Assembly: GCA_009363875.1 (NCBI GenBank)
Contig: CM018683.1
Coordinates: forward strand, 60,590,981-60,654,980
Direction of reading: 5' to 3'
Source: Mikania micrantha
Taxonomy: Eukaryota > Streptophyta > Magnoliopsida > Asterales > Asteraceae
DNA length: 64,000 bases
Shown: positions 12,486 through 20,826 of the stretch, one piece after another
How the letters are laid out: each line of letters starts with the position of its first letter
Numbering within the stretch: position 1 is the first letter of the stretch
The notes under the pieces: model-generated
Databases searched by the model: none
Told to the model about the DNA's origin: nothing
The model's input: only the letters and a program-made list of their open reading frames with translations
Program-made: the position numbers and the translations under genes

Positions 12486-12739
12486 TTTTTTTGAACGGCT
12501 TGAGTGGCAATAGAGTGGGCAATGACATTCCCATCGTAGCTACCCAGCCACATCAGATAAGCGGGATCCGGCATACTGTCGTAAACCCTCTCCTCTGCTC
12601 AGGTTCGAACCCTTGACCTCTGTGAGGTGCAGCTTCTCCTCATCATCACATGTGATTGAAAGTGTCACCCGGAGGGTTCGAACTCAGGACCTCCACATTG
12701 GGAGGCCTAAGCTCTTATCAACTGAGCTCCACCAACTAC
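12486..12739 (-). mobile_element. tRNA-derived SINE, complete, with 16-bp target duplication
   Basis: Read on the minus strand the element starts near 12,739 with TGGTGGAGCTCAGTTGATAA, a tRNA-like A-box region, followed about 30 bases later by GAGTTCGAACCC, a B box. These make up an internal RNA polymerase III promoter. A second B-box-like GGGTTCGAACC lies further inside (near 12,605), so the body may be dimeric. The minus-strand 3' end is a short A run (T run at 12,486-12,492). Exact copies of TCTTGTTGACTATATA flank it (12,470-12,485 and 12,740-12,755), the long target duplication expected of LINE-driven retroposition. It encodes no protein. Confidence 0.85.
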
Positions 12740-13010
12740 TCTTGTTGACTATATAATATATTGAAACCATGTTTTGGTAATACCACTCACATCCCAATAC
12801 AGACAATACAATCTAAGACTCTAAGTATGGCTTTTGTGGTCAAATAAAATGTATTTTGTCCTTTTTTACCATATCTATATTCAATAGAAAATCTGCTACA
12901 ACTTAGCCTAGATATTCCATTTCACTACGAGGTAATGGGTCGGTGCTGATGCATCATGGGGTTTCCTATCTTAGTTTGGTGTTATAGTTAACAATTTAGA
13001 AAGATTTTTT

Positions 13011-13036
13011 CGCCGCTATATCGCGCAGATTTCCTG

Positions 13037-13040
<4 letters not shown>
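13011..13040 (+). mobile_element. Helitron 3' terminus (hairpin plus CTAA)
   Basis: CGCCGCTATATCGCGC is followed by CTAA (13,037-13,040) and T. The hairpin is weaker than in the 4,280 terminus, but the layout is the same. Confidence 0.45.

Positions 13041-13101
<61 letters not shown>
13041..13101. repeat. (AT)n microsatellite
   Basis: About 61 bases of uninterrupted alternating TA directly follow the Helitron terminus at 13,040. An opposite-strand Helitron-hairpin-like sequence (CCCGCGTGATACGGCGG, 13,111-13,127) lies on its far side, so the AT tract sits between two converging GC hairpins. Confidence 0.9.
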
Positions 13102-13110
<9 letters not shown>

Positions 13111-13111
<1 letters not shown>

Positions 13112-13130
13112 CCGCGTGATACGGCGGCTA
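13111..13130 (-). mobile_element. Helitron-hairpin-like sequence, opposite orientation
   Basis: The reverse complement reads CCGCCGTATCACGCGGG, the same hairpin type as at 4,256 and 13,011. No CTRR follows on the minus strand, so it is either decayed or part of an inverted structure with the 13,011 copy. Confidence 0.35.
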
Positions 13131-13588
13131 CTACAATGTATCTTCCAATAAGTTCTTGATGTTCCAACATGATGTGTTGACATGTAGTAATGGCCAATCT
13201 GGGCCTTTTTTTGCTGCTGTTACAACTTTTATTGAAGATAGTTTGTTGTAATGCCTAAATTCATCTAAATTTGTTGGGTTGCCTGAACCCACATTTATAA
13301 AAACCAAAATGAACAAGAATAAAGGGCATATGTTCAAAGCATGAACTTGCTAAATTTGTAACACCTTACGACGATTATGAGTGTGAAATTACAACAATTA
13401 TAAAAAACAAAAAAACCTTAACCAAATTCAGTTCATAATCCACAATCTTCAAAAACACATCACGACAAGAAGTCCAAAAAACTGCTATGACAGTTTTTTT
13501 ACATGTTTGTAACGTTATTTGGCAGATTTTTATAAAAAAAGCGTCGTGTGAATTTTTAATTTTTTTTTTCACATAAAACATACGTAAC

Positions 13589-13949
13589 TAGGGGTGTTCA
13601 AAAAATCCGAAATCCGAAAAAATCCGAAATCCGAATCGTATCCGAAACTCGAAAAAACCGATCCGAATTAAAGATTTGGATATTCGAATAGATTCGGATC
13701 GGATATCCGTTTTCCGAATTCGGATCGGATCGGATATCGGATATCCAAAATCCTCTATATTCGGGTTGTTTGGATTTTTCGGATGAAATAATATGTTTAT
13801 TTGGGTTTTTCGGATAGATTCGGATCGGATAGAAAAATTTCGAATTCGGATTGGGTCGGGTTTCGGATAAGGTCTTAAAATTTTCAAATCCGAACAATCC
13901 GATCCGAATAACCCGAATAAACCGTTATCCGATCCGATGAACACCCCTA
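13589..13949. mobile_element. hAT MITE, 361 bp, with 8-bp target duplication
   Basis: TAGGGGTGTTCA (13,589-13,600) and its complement (13,938-13,949) form the termini. TACGTAAC flanks both sides (13,581-13,588 and 13,950-13,957). The interior is built from variants of ATCCGAA and GGATCGGAT, which explains the apparent reading frames of 99-123 codons: they are repeats, not genes. The paralogous segment at about 28,447-28,465 carries the uninterrupted site (CATACGTAACATCT), confirming the insertion boundaries. Confidence 0.9.
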
Positions 13950-14022
13950 TACGTAACATCTCGACGCAACATTATGTATGTTTTATGTGGATTTACAAAA
14001 TATTTTTTTTATATAAAAAAGG

Positions 14023-14266
14023 GTTATTGGATTTAAATACTTCCAACTTTAACTTGTTGGCCGACAACACTCCCAACTAAGTAAATGTTTAGTGACATTC
14101 CCAACCTTCAATGCATTTTTCATTGGTTTAGCACTTGTTTGATGACATGTAATAGCATAATGGAATGCCATCATAAACTATGTTAAAAGTTAGGAGTGCC
14201 ACTAAACATATCATCAGTGGGAGTATTGTCGGCCAACAAGTTATAGGAGTATTAAAATCCAATAAC
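14023..14266. mobile_element. Foldback MITE, 244 bp
   Basis: GTTATTGGATTT (14,023-14,034) is complementary to AAATCCAATAAC (14,255-14,266). Further inside, TTGTTGGCCGACAA pairs with TTGTCGGCCAACAA. It is absent from the paralogous segment near 28,470. The target duplication is unclear. Confidence 0.65.
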
Positions 14267-14409
14267 TCTAAAAAAATCCACTCGACGTTTCTTTAATTTT
14301 TTTATAAAAATGTTCCAAATAATGTTACAAACATGTAAAAAAATAAAAAAACGGTTTTTACATGGTTTTCAAATTATTTATACCCTATACATAAATATAT
14401 ACATATATA

Positions 14410-14820
14410 TGTATGTATACATGTCAATCTTGATCCATAACAAGATAAATGGATAAAATTGGGTAAACAATTATTGTATTTTGGGTTAAAATGTGTAACA
14501 TTATGACATAGTGTGAGTTGAGATAAGTAACACCTTAACACAAAGCGGGTTAAGATGGGAAATTTAAAAACCAGTCGAATATAATGGATTCAATGGGTAA
14601 AGACGATTAATAATATATTTAATGAGAAAATCATTAAATTATTCAAATAAGCTATTTTTTGATTACAACTCATTTTAACTTATGCAAAATTGATTTTTTT
14701 AAACGACCCGTTTAAACTCAAACGAATTTTGCTTAAAACCCGCCTTGACCCACACCTATCCTAACCCGCATCCGTTCTGACCCGTTACCCAACACAACCC
14801 GCCCATTTTTCCAGGCATAT
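14410..14820. mobile_element. Probable non-autonomous insertion, ~410 bp
   Basis: The paralogous segment near 28,530-28,570 lacks this block, and ATATATGTATGT occurs at both edges (about 14,405 and 14,818). The right half is rich in GACCCG and AACCCG. There is no coding frame, and the exact ends are blurred by the surrounding AT/GT microsatellite. Confidence 0.4.
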
Positions 14821-15044
14821 ATGTATGTGTGTGTATATATAAGTTAATACATCTGTAACTAAAAATGTTAGACTTAAATCATTAGCAATGCTACAAACTT
14901 AAAAAAGTAGAAAACAAATCAAAACAAAATTATTAAAAAAATTAATAGGTTTAAAATGTATATTTTATATATAATATATAGGGGTTTGATGCACTAAGAA
15001 GAGATTTTTGCCTAAGAACAATAAGAATCAATAGGAGTTTGACG

Positions 15045-15475
15045 TATGACATGCAAAAAATATAAAAACAAAATTCTAGTACAAAAAAAAAAATCTAGTA
15101 CAAAAAAAGTATAAAAAATCAAAAATCTAGTAAAAAATCATGTAAATAAATATGAAAATCTAGTACAAAAAAAGTAAAAAAATAAAAATCTAATAAGAAA
15201 TCAAGTAAACAATATAAAAAACAGTAAAAAAAATGAAAAAAAAATAAAATATCTAGTAAAAAATTTGAAAATATAGTACACAGAAAGTGAACAAATAAAA
15301 AATCGGGTAAAAAATATAAAAATCCAGTACAAAAAAACAAAAATTCAGTACAAAAAATAAAACATAGTAAAAAAAACAATAATATAGTAAAAAAAACAAA
15401 AAAATTAAGTAAACAAATACACAACAAAAAAGGAATCTAATACAAAAAAAATAAAAATGTAGTACAAAAATACAT
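15045..15475. repeat. A-rich degenerate tandem repeat
   Basis: Units resembling AAATCTAGTACAAAAAAAGT recur about a dozen times or more with variable length. A shorter version lies at 28,795-28,930 in the duplicated segment. The apparent minus-strand ORFs rich in Phe, Leu and Tyr are translations of this repeat. Confidence 0.75.
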
Positions 15476-15665
15476 GTTAAAGCTAAAATTATTATGTCAC
15501 ATATCAAACTCATTAATTCTTATAAAAAATCTACTCTTATTTGATATTTTCTCATAATACACGAGTAAGCTAAAAATTTTAGAAACTAAACGGATTATAA
15601 TTAAAACATCATAGAATTAAGAAGAGGCCGATGACTTTTATCGACACTCTAATAGAATAAAGAGT

Positions 15666-15952
15666 AGGGGTTGTTTGGTAGAATCTGAATGTATCTGAAT
15701 GGGTCTGAGTGGTTCAGATTCAGACTGTTTGTTTCTCGAAAAAAACCACATCTGAATGAAACCAAATGTCTGAATGGAGATATGAACCATTCAGACTTGA
15801 AGATGTGTCTGAATGATTCACACGTGAAGGAAAGGAAGAGCGTGTCTGAATGATTCAGACGTGAAGTAAAGGAAGAGCGTTGGGTCTGTGCGACTAAACC
15901 TCCGCTCACTCGCTCGACTGTACCACATGCCGCACTGAACGGGTGGAACCTC
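15666..15952. mobile_element. MITE, left half (split by SIRE-A)
   Basis: AGGGGTTGTTTGGTAGAATC followed by TGAAT at 15,666-15,690 is imperfectly complementary to the end of the right half (CAGACCCAACTAAACGACCC at 28,047-28,066). The half-elements of 287 and 195 bp total about 480 bp and share the motif TCTGAATG. The family could be Tourist- or hAT-like; the target duplication is not clear. Confidence 0.55.
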
Positions 15953-16746
15953 TGTAGGATCGGGTTGTTATGTCTAAACAACACTTCACAAGTATTTCTT
16001 ACTTAACTCTAACAGATGCAGAATGTTCTGTTAGAATGATCTCACAATCACACTCAAAATGACACAGTAATAATCTTTGAACAATAATAAGAACACAAGA
16101 ATAATTCAAGCTCAAGGATATATTTCTCTCAAAGTGGAAGTATGCAAGCAAGCACGCTTCAAGCAACCATACATTGGGAGGTTATATAGCCGAGGCTACA
16201 ACCGTATACACTTAGGAATACAAGTTGGGTATACTAGACAAGTACATAAAGTAAAGCTTATTCTAGTATGTTGAGTGTCTTAACAGGCTAAGACACTCTT
16301 TCATAATCATTACATTAATAGACATTGACTTTACAAAAGACTACTAAATACAAAAGATATTTAATGTTATTGATCTTCAAGGCTTCAGATTATCTTTTGC
16401 ATTTAATGTAGCATGGGAGAGGTAAGGTGCTTTATCTGACTCATTACATGTTGTCTCTATCTTTATTCAGACCAACATGTCTTGTGTCAGTACCTTTTGT
16501 ACCATAAGAGTAACCTGCTACAGTCTTTGTCAGAGGATAAACCTCGGAAGTCTTTGTCTTCAGTGCATAAGAGGATTCCTCGGAAGCAGTTGTCTTGTAT
16601 AACCTTCGGCAGGAACCAGTTATCCTTCGGAAGCAATGCTGCTTCCGAAGAATCACTTCTTCCTTCCGAATGTGTTTATTCAAAGAGGCTCCTATAATTG
16701 GACAAATAAGAAGTTTGGTGAGCATCAGCCTTTATTAGTCTTTACA
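15953..16746 (-). repeat. SIRE-A 3' LTR (794 bp)
   Basis: On the minus strand it reads TGTAAAGAC to CCTACA, with the expected TG...CA ends. It differs from the other LTR at 16,020 (A versus G) and 16,697 (A versus C, plus strand). The part near the minus-strand start contains several TTCSGAA palindromes (16,540-16,680). Confidence 0.95.
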
Positions 16747-16777
16747 GTCTCCCCCTAGGCTGATGCTACCAAAACTT
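16711..16777 (-). promoter_or_regulatory. Inverted repeat enclosing the polypurine tract and LTR start
   Basis: Arms at 16,711-16,730 and 16,758-16,777 are complementary over about 20 bases; the core AGCATCAGCC/GGCTGATGCT pairs perfectly. The loop of 27 bases holds the polypurine tract and the first bases of the LTR. The right arm starts immediately next to the stop codon of the third ORF. SIRE-B has the same arrangement. Confidence 0.7.
16747..16759 (-). promoter_or_regulatory. Polypurine tract of SIRE-A
   Basis: The minus strand reads CCTAGGGGGAGAC directly before the LTR TG. This G-rich run primes plus-strand DNA synthesis and matches the GGGGGAGA type typical of SIRE elements. Confidence 0.85.
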
Positions 16778-19700
16778 CTAAGGAATAAACCTTGGCTTCC
16801 ATGTACCCCTCAGTACCTGTGCCCTTTTTCTAATCAATCTTATGGCTGACCTCCCATCTGCTCCATTGTCAGGATTATTGAGAGGGAGCTTATCTAGATC
16901 AAATATATAGGGTTTTGCCAACATTATCAGATGCAAAAGATCCACCAGTTTTATTTCTCCATTGTAGTCGGTGAGGATGAATATCCTTTCTTGTGCATTG
17001 AAGCTCCAATTTACCAAGGGGATGTATGAATGCTCATGCATTAGTCTGCTGATATCCCTCATGTCTTCTTGGGTTTGTGTAGTTTCGGGAGCTGCTTCAG
17101 ATGTGGCTTCAAGTACTGAGAGTGTTGTATCAGGCTCAGAGTCGAAGGGGATAGTTTTTGTTTTCTTTTTCCTTTTAGCCATGCTCTTTCTTCTTGTGAA
17201 TCTTGGTCTGTTTTGAGCCATGGCTTCACTCCTCTGTTCTCTGGCCTGTTGATCCTCCACATTGGATCCCACTGCATCTTCTGTTCTTGCAGTGGGTTCT
17301 GGGCCTGCAGCCTCAGTTCTTGGAGGACTTGAACTCCTCTCATCTGCCATAGATTGTTTCTCAGGATCAGGGACTTTTGTCTTCATAGATGGGCTTGATG
17401 GAGGAGTTATTTGTTCTTCTTTAGGATTTAGGGGGAACATGTTGGGCATTTCTATTCTATCTTCTCCCCCTAAACCTAAGCCTCTCATTAGGCTTGCCTT
17501 TTGAGCCCTTATCTGTTCAATTGGAAGTAACTCACCTCTGGCAATTTTAGCCTTGATATCTCGGATGTGCATATCCATGGTCGAGTTCTTCATAGGGCCT
17601 AGCTGCCGAGCATGGAAGCCATATTCCAAGAGAAAGGCCTTGTTCTTGTCTCTGTAGGCCTTTTCTTTTTGCTTCTTTGTAAGTACACTCAGAGCCTTTG
17701 ATGCAGCAACAGCTTGTTCTTGCTGCTGCACCTTGTCCAGCTCGGCAGCCATTCTAGGTACCGACCAGTTGATGACTTCATCAAAGTCATAACCTCTTTC
17801 TTCGAGCAAAGCAGAGAGTCTAGCTCGCTCTTCATCTAGAGAGGTATTTGGTCGTCCCTTTGTTTTCTTTGGTCTCCTCTCCTCCTGTTCTGCTTCCTCC
17901 TCTGGGGTTAGCTTTCTTTTTCCTTTGTCATCAGCAGTTATTTTTGCCCCAGAGGAGAAGTCTCCTGTTGCCTCACCAGCTGGTTCATTGGCATGTAGCT
18001 CCTCTGTGGAGGAAACATCCAGGATGACTGGGCCTTCGGAGACAGCTGCAGCTTTGGAATTAACCTCAGCATTCACTGTCTCCTCCAGTTGACCAATCCC
18101 CTTAGATGATTCCTTATTAGATTCCACAAAGGGCTCAGGAGAGGAAGAGAGAGCTTCAGCAGCTTCTGTCCCAGAAGGGGACACAGATTTCATGGAAATT
18201 GGTTCTTCTTGTGTGGTGTCTTCCATGGCAACCTGAGCTGCAGTCTCAGAAGGAGACTTAGTCCCAAGAGGGGACTGAGGTTCCAAAGAGACATTTGATG
18301 TTTGCTGTTCAGTCTCTTTGGCAACCTCCCTTGTATCCTCAGAAGCAGAAGAAGAGGAAGTAGAAGAAGAATCTTGAAAATAAGTACCCAAGAAGTCATC
18401 CCATTCAGCAGTCAAAGTGACTAAGGATGGATTAACTTCCTGTGCGCCCTCCTCTTCTCTTGCTTCTGATCCTGACCCTGCAGGTGGTACATTCTCCCCC
18501 TTTTTGGTAGCATCAGGGGTAACATCAGGATCAGGATGAAACGGATGCAGAAGAACAGGTGGACGCCTCCTGAGATCCAGAATGGTTGCTTCTTTGGTCT
18601 GAATCTCAAACCGCAGGGTAGCCACCTCAGCTTCCAACTGAGCTACCCTGGCTTGGAGGGAAGTTATTGTAGCCGTCAATTCCTGTGTGGATGTGCCCTC
18701 CTCTACCGGAGTAGAATCATGGGGCGATGGAGTCCTGAGCCGAGCTCCTGCACCTCCACCACCAGATGTGGGTTCTTGGCACCCTGGATTCCCTTCATTG
18801 AGAAGAACCTCAAAGAAGTCCTCCCCAACATAGGTTGCCGCAGGTGAGGTCCTATTGCCTGTACCACTGTCCTGTGGATCTTTATTAAGATCAACAGTAG
18901 TGGCAGCCTCACCTGCATTGACCCCTTCAGAACTATTGGGGCCAACCTCTGATTGAATAGGCTCTGGGTCAGGGAACTGAGCTTGTAACTGTGTCACCAC
19001 TCTCATTAAAGTTTGGGTAGTGGGAGAGAGTGGTTCCTCCACAGCTAGAGCAGAGGTTCCTTGAGCCTGGGTGATGGTATGGGAGGGGGGCATTTCTGGA
19101 TGATACGAACCTGGAGACTTGGGAGACAGTCTCTGATCTAATGAAGTTGCTTCATGAGAAGCAAACTCAATGATGGGTGCATCCCTTTGAATATTCTCAG
19201 TTATGTTTTGTGACATAAGCTGAGGGCTTTCAGGCTGGTTAAGGGCAACCACAGGTTTCAAAGGAAGAACCTGTGGATAAACAAGGGGTGTGGCTTTCAC
19301 CTTAGGTAGAACTGTGCCCTGAGCAGTTCTTTTAACCTTTTTCTGTTTGGGTTCAGTAGAAGGAGCCTGAACAACTGTAGAAAGTTGCACAGGGTTTCTT
19401 TTGCGTTTGTAAGTGACTTTTATGGGGTGAGGAACACAAGTGGAAGGTGTGGGTTCAGCATCTGTGGGGTTAACAGAGCTGTCACCTTCTGGAGCAGGGG
19501 ACTCCATAGAGGAAAGAAGAGGAGTGAATGTCCCAGAGAACTGAGCACTCTTCTTCTTGAGTTGCACAAAAATCTTGGAAGAGACCAAGGGCATTTTGTA
19601 AGTATTCCCAGTTAGAGAAAGGGAAGCTCCCAACTCTTCATTAAAAAGGTGTTGCAAAAACCTGGGATACATACAAAACTTCTTTGGTGACGTGATGTTG

Positions 19701-20245
19701 TCAACCAAATTATTAAAAATAAAAGCAGAAAAATTAAACAGTTGATTAGAAACCAAGCCATGAATAGCCGAAGCTAAATCAGATGGAACTTGGTCCCAAC
19801 CACCAGATTTATTTGAAAGACAATGTAAAAACACATGTATGAGGTACTTGTAATTATAGGACACTCTACCCTTCAAATAGGTTGTTGAAGGGAGAGGACC
19901 TTCGTACCCCATCGACTTAAATGTCGATGCTACCTCATCCTTAGTGAAAAAGACCCTTCCACCGGCATCATTGAATTTAAGATGCCGACAGATGGTTTCC
20001 ACAGTGATAGCAATGGGATGAGCATCAATGGTGGCTTCAAGAGACCGACCATTGGGAGACGAAGAGACAGAACAAGATGCCCAAAACTGTTGGTGATGAG
20101 ATTCATACACCAAGGGCTGAACAGTTAATGCAAAGAAATACCTGCTCCTTTGAAGAAAGGAGATTATTGGGGCGAAGTCAGCATCATGTTCTGCCGATAA
20201 CTCCGCAGGTACATTATGAGCAGGTTTGAAAGCAAGAAGATCCAT
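16778..20245 (-). CDS. SIRE-A third ORF (1,155 codons), function unknown
   Basis: This frame is intact and starts at an ATG in good context about 580 bp downstream of the RNase H stop. Residues 1-245 form a compact conserved block (FLQRSRYFFALTVQPLVYES, later FWASCSV, YLIHVFLHCLSNKSGGWDQ, KFCMYPRFLQHLF). It is followed by about 270 residues rich in Pro, Ser, Thr and Glu, a coiled coil at about 518-562, a second low-complexity acidic region, a basic stretch (KKTKGRPN) with a helical segment at about 770-900, and a basic, folded-looking C-terminus. SIRE-lineage ORFs in this position are often called env-like. Here I see no signal peptide, no transmembrane helix and no fusion peptide, so envelope function is not supported. 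Similar ORFs in Asteraceae are, as I recall, annotated as uncharacterised proteins. SIRE-B has a broken homologue. Confidence 0.85.
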   Translation of the reverse strand: MDLLAFKPAHNVPAELSAEHDADFAPIISFLQRSRYFFALTVQPLVYESHHQQFWASCSVSSSPNGRSLEATIDAHPIAITVETICRHLKFNDAGGRVFFTKDEVASTFKSMGYEGPLPSTTYLKGRVSYNYKYLIHVFLHCLSNKSGGWDQVPSDLASAIHGLVSNQLFNFSAFIFNNLVDNITSPKKFCMYPRFLQHLFNEELGASLSLTGNTYKMPLVSSKIFVQLKKKSAQFSGTFTPLLSSMESPAPEGDSSVNPTDAEPTPSTCVPHPIKVTYKRKRNPVQLSTVVQAPSTEPKQKKVKRTAQGTVLPKVKATPLVYPQVLPLKPVVALNQPESPQLMSQNITENIQRDAPIIEFASHEATSLDQRLSPKSPGSYHPEMPPSHTITQAQGTSALAVEEPLSPTTQTLMRVVTQLQAQFPDPEPIQSEVGPNSSEGVNAGEAATTVDLNKDPQDSGTGNRTSPAATYVGEDFFEVLLNEGNPGCQEPTSGGGGAGARLRTPSPHDSTPVEEGTSTQELTATITSLQARVAQLEAEVATLRFEIQTKEATILDLRRRPPVLLHPFHPDPDVTPDATKKGENVPPAGSGSEAREEEGAQEVNPSLVTLTAEWDDFLGTYFQDSSSTSSSSASEDTREVAKETEQQTSNVSLEPQSPLGTKSPSETAAQVAMEDTTQEEPISMKSVSPSGTEAAEALSSSPEPFVESNKESSKGIGQLEETVNAEVNSKAAAVSEGPVILDVSSTEELHANEPAGEATGDFSSGAKITADDKGKRKLTPEEEAEQEERRPKKTKGRPNTSLDEERARLSALLEERGYDFDEVINWSVPRMAAELDKVQQQEQAVAASKALSVLTKKQKEKAYRDKNKAFLLEYGFHARQLGPMKNSTMDMHIRDIKAKIARGELLPIEQIRAQKASLMRGLGLGGEDRIEMPNMFPLNPKEEQITPPSSPSMKTKVPDPEKQSMADERSSSPPRTEAAGPEPTARTEDAVGSNVEDQQAREQRSEAMAQNRPRFTRRKSMAKRKKKTKTIPFDSEPDTTLSVLEATSEAAPETTQTQEDMRDISRLMHEHSYIPLVNWSFNAQERIFILTDYNGEIKLVDLLHLIMLAKPYIFDLDKLPLNNPDNGADGRSAIRLIRKRAQVLRGTWKPRFIP

Positions 20246-20439
20246 GGCAGTTGGTGATTTTAGGGCACAAATTGGGAGTTCAAAGAAAGGAAGATTTCAA
20301 AGTGAAACGGTTTGTGAGAATGCGAATGAGCGGGAGACCTTTATATACCTTCGGATTTCAGCATTTAATATATAGACACATTAAATTTGAGATCCGGATG
20401 TCAGAAAAAGGTCTTCCGATGACAGCTGGTTTCACAATT

Positions 20440-20815
20440 AATTTTCTCTGACTGAGGTGCTTCCGAAGAAGTGACTTTCGGAAGCAGCTTATTAGACCAA
20501 AAGTGTTCAGAAGAGATGTGCTTCCGAAGTATAAAATTTATACTGTCGGAAGCACTGCTTCTGAAGTGTTAGATAATTCATTAGGCAAAATGTTCTTCGG
20601 AAGACACTTTCTTCTGAAGAGTACCTTGAGAATCCTATGCTTCCGAAGATAATGTATCGGAAGAGTATTACTTTAGAAGGTAATTTAGCTTCTGAAGTGT
20701 GAGATCTTCCGACTAAGGAAGAAATAATGCTTCCGAAGACTTAACCTATCTTCTGCTGAGTAGTTACTCATCGGAAGATAAGTTAAGTTTATCTTCCGAA
20801 GAATTATTTATTCCT
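20440..20815 (-). repeat. Field of TTCNGAA palindromes between pol and the third ORF
   Basis: By eye, eleven copies of the 7-bp palindrome TTCNGAA (mostly TTCCGAA, TTCGGAA or TTCTGAA) lie within about 370 non-coding bases, plus several near-copies. Sequence between copies is not repeated, so this is not a simple tandem array. The same motif recurs in the LTRs, in the gag coding region (24,440-24,720) and at the matching place in SIRE-B (42,795-43,145). Confidence 0.8.
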
Positions 20816-20826
20816 TGTCTGTTTAT

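Larger units (their letters stand above)
13226..15600. repeat. Segmental duplication, left copy (with three later insertions)
   Basis: The stretch starting TTTGTTGTAATGCCTAAATT is collinear with 28,143-28,936: the blocks around 13,300-13,540, 14,375-14,400 and 14,830-15,100 align with high identity. The left copy is longer because it contains a hAT MITE (13,589-13,949), a foldback MITE (14,023-14,266) and an insertion near 14,410-14,820 that the right copy lacks. It encodes nothing recognisable. Confidence 0.8.

Noticed and set aside
12600..12740. tRNA gene suggested by A and B boxes on the minus strand
   Set aside because: No cloverleaf acceptor stem can be formed and the block is flanked by a 16-bp target duplication; it is the SINE head.
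13588..13959. Minus-strand ORFs of 99 and 123 codons with RIRxSESIR repeats
   Set aside because: They lie inside the hAT MITE and translate its ATCCGAA repeats.
15045..15475. CRISPR-like array
   Set aside because: Units vary in length and sequence and have no unique spacers, and this is a plant genome.
15119..15513. Phe/Leu/Tyr-rich ORFs resembling membrane proteins
   Set aside because: They are the complement of an A-rich degenerate tandem repeat.
16077..16725. Small proteins within the LTRs (65-93 codons, repeated at 27,199-27,847)
   Set aside because: They are repeated only because the LTR is; there is no homology and they overlap regulatory sequence.
17059..19615. Several ORFs of 60-103 codons in other frames of the SIRE-A third ORF
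   Set aside because: They are shadows of the 1,155-codon frame in low-complexity coding DNA.
16778..20245. Envelope protein
   Set aside because: No signal peptide, membrane helix or fusion peptide is visible in the 1,155 residues.
20440..20815. Array of heat-shock elements
   Set aside because: The classical element needs two bases between TTC and GAA; here there is one.
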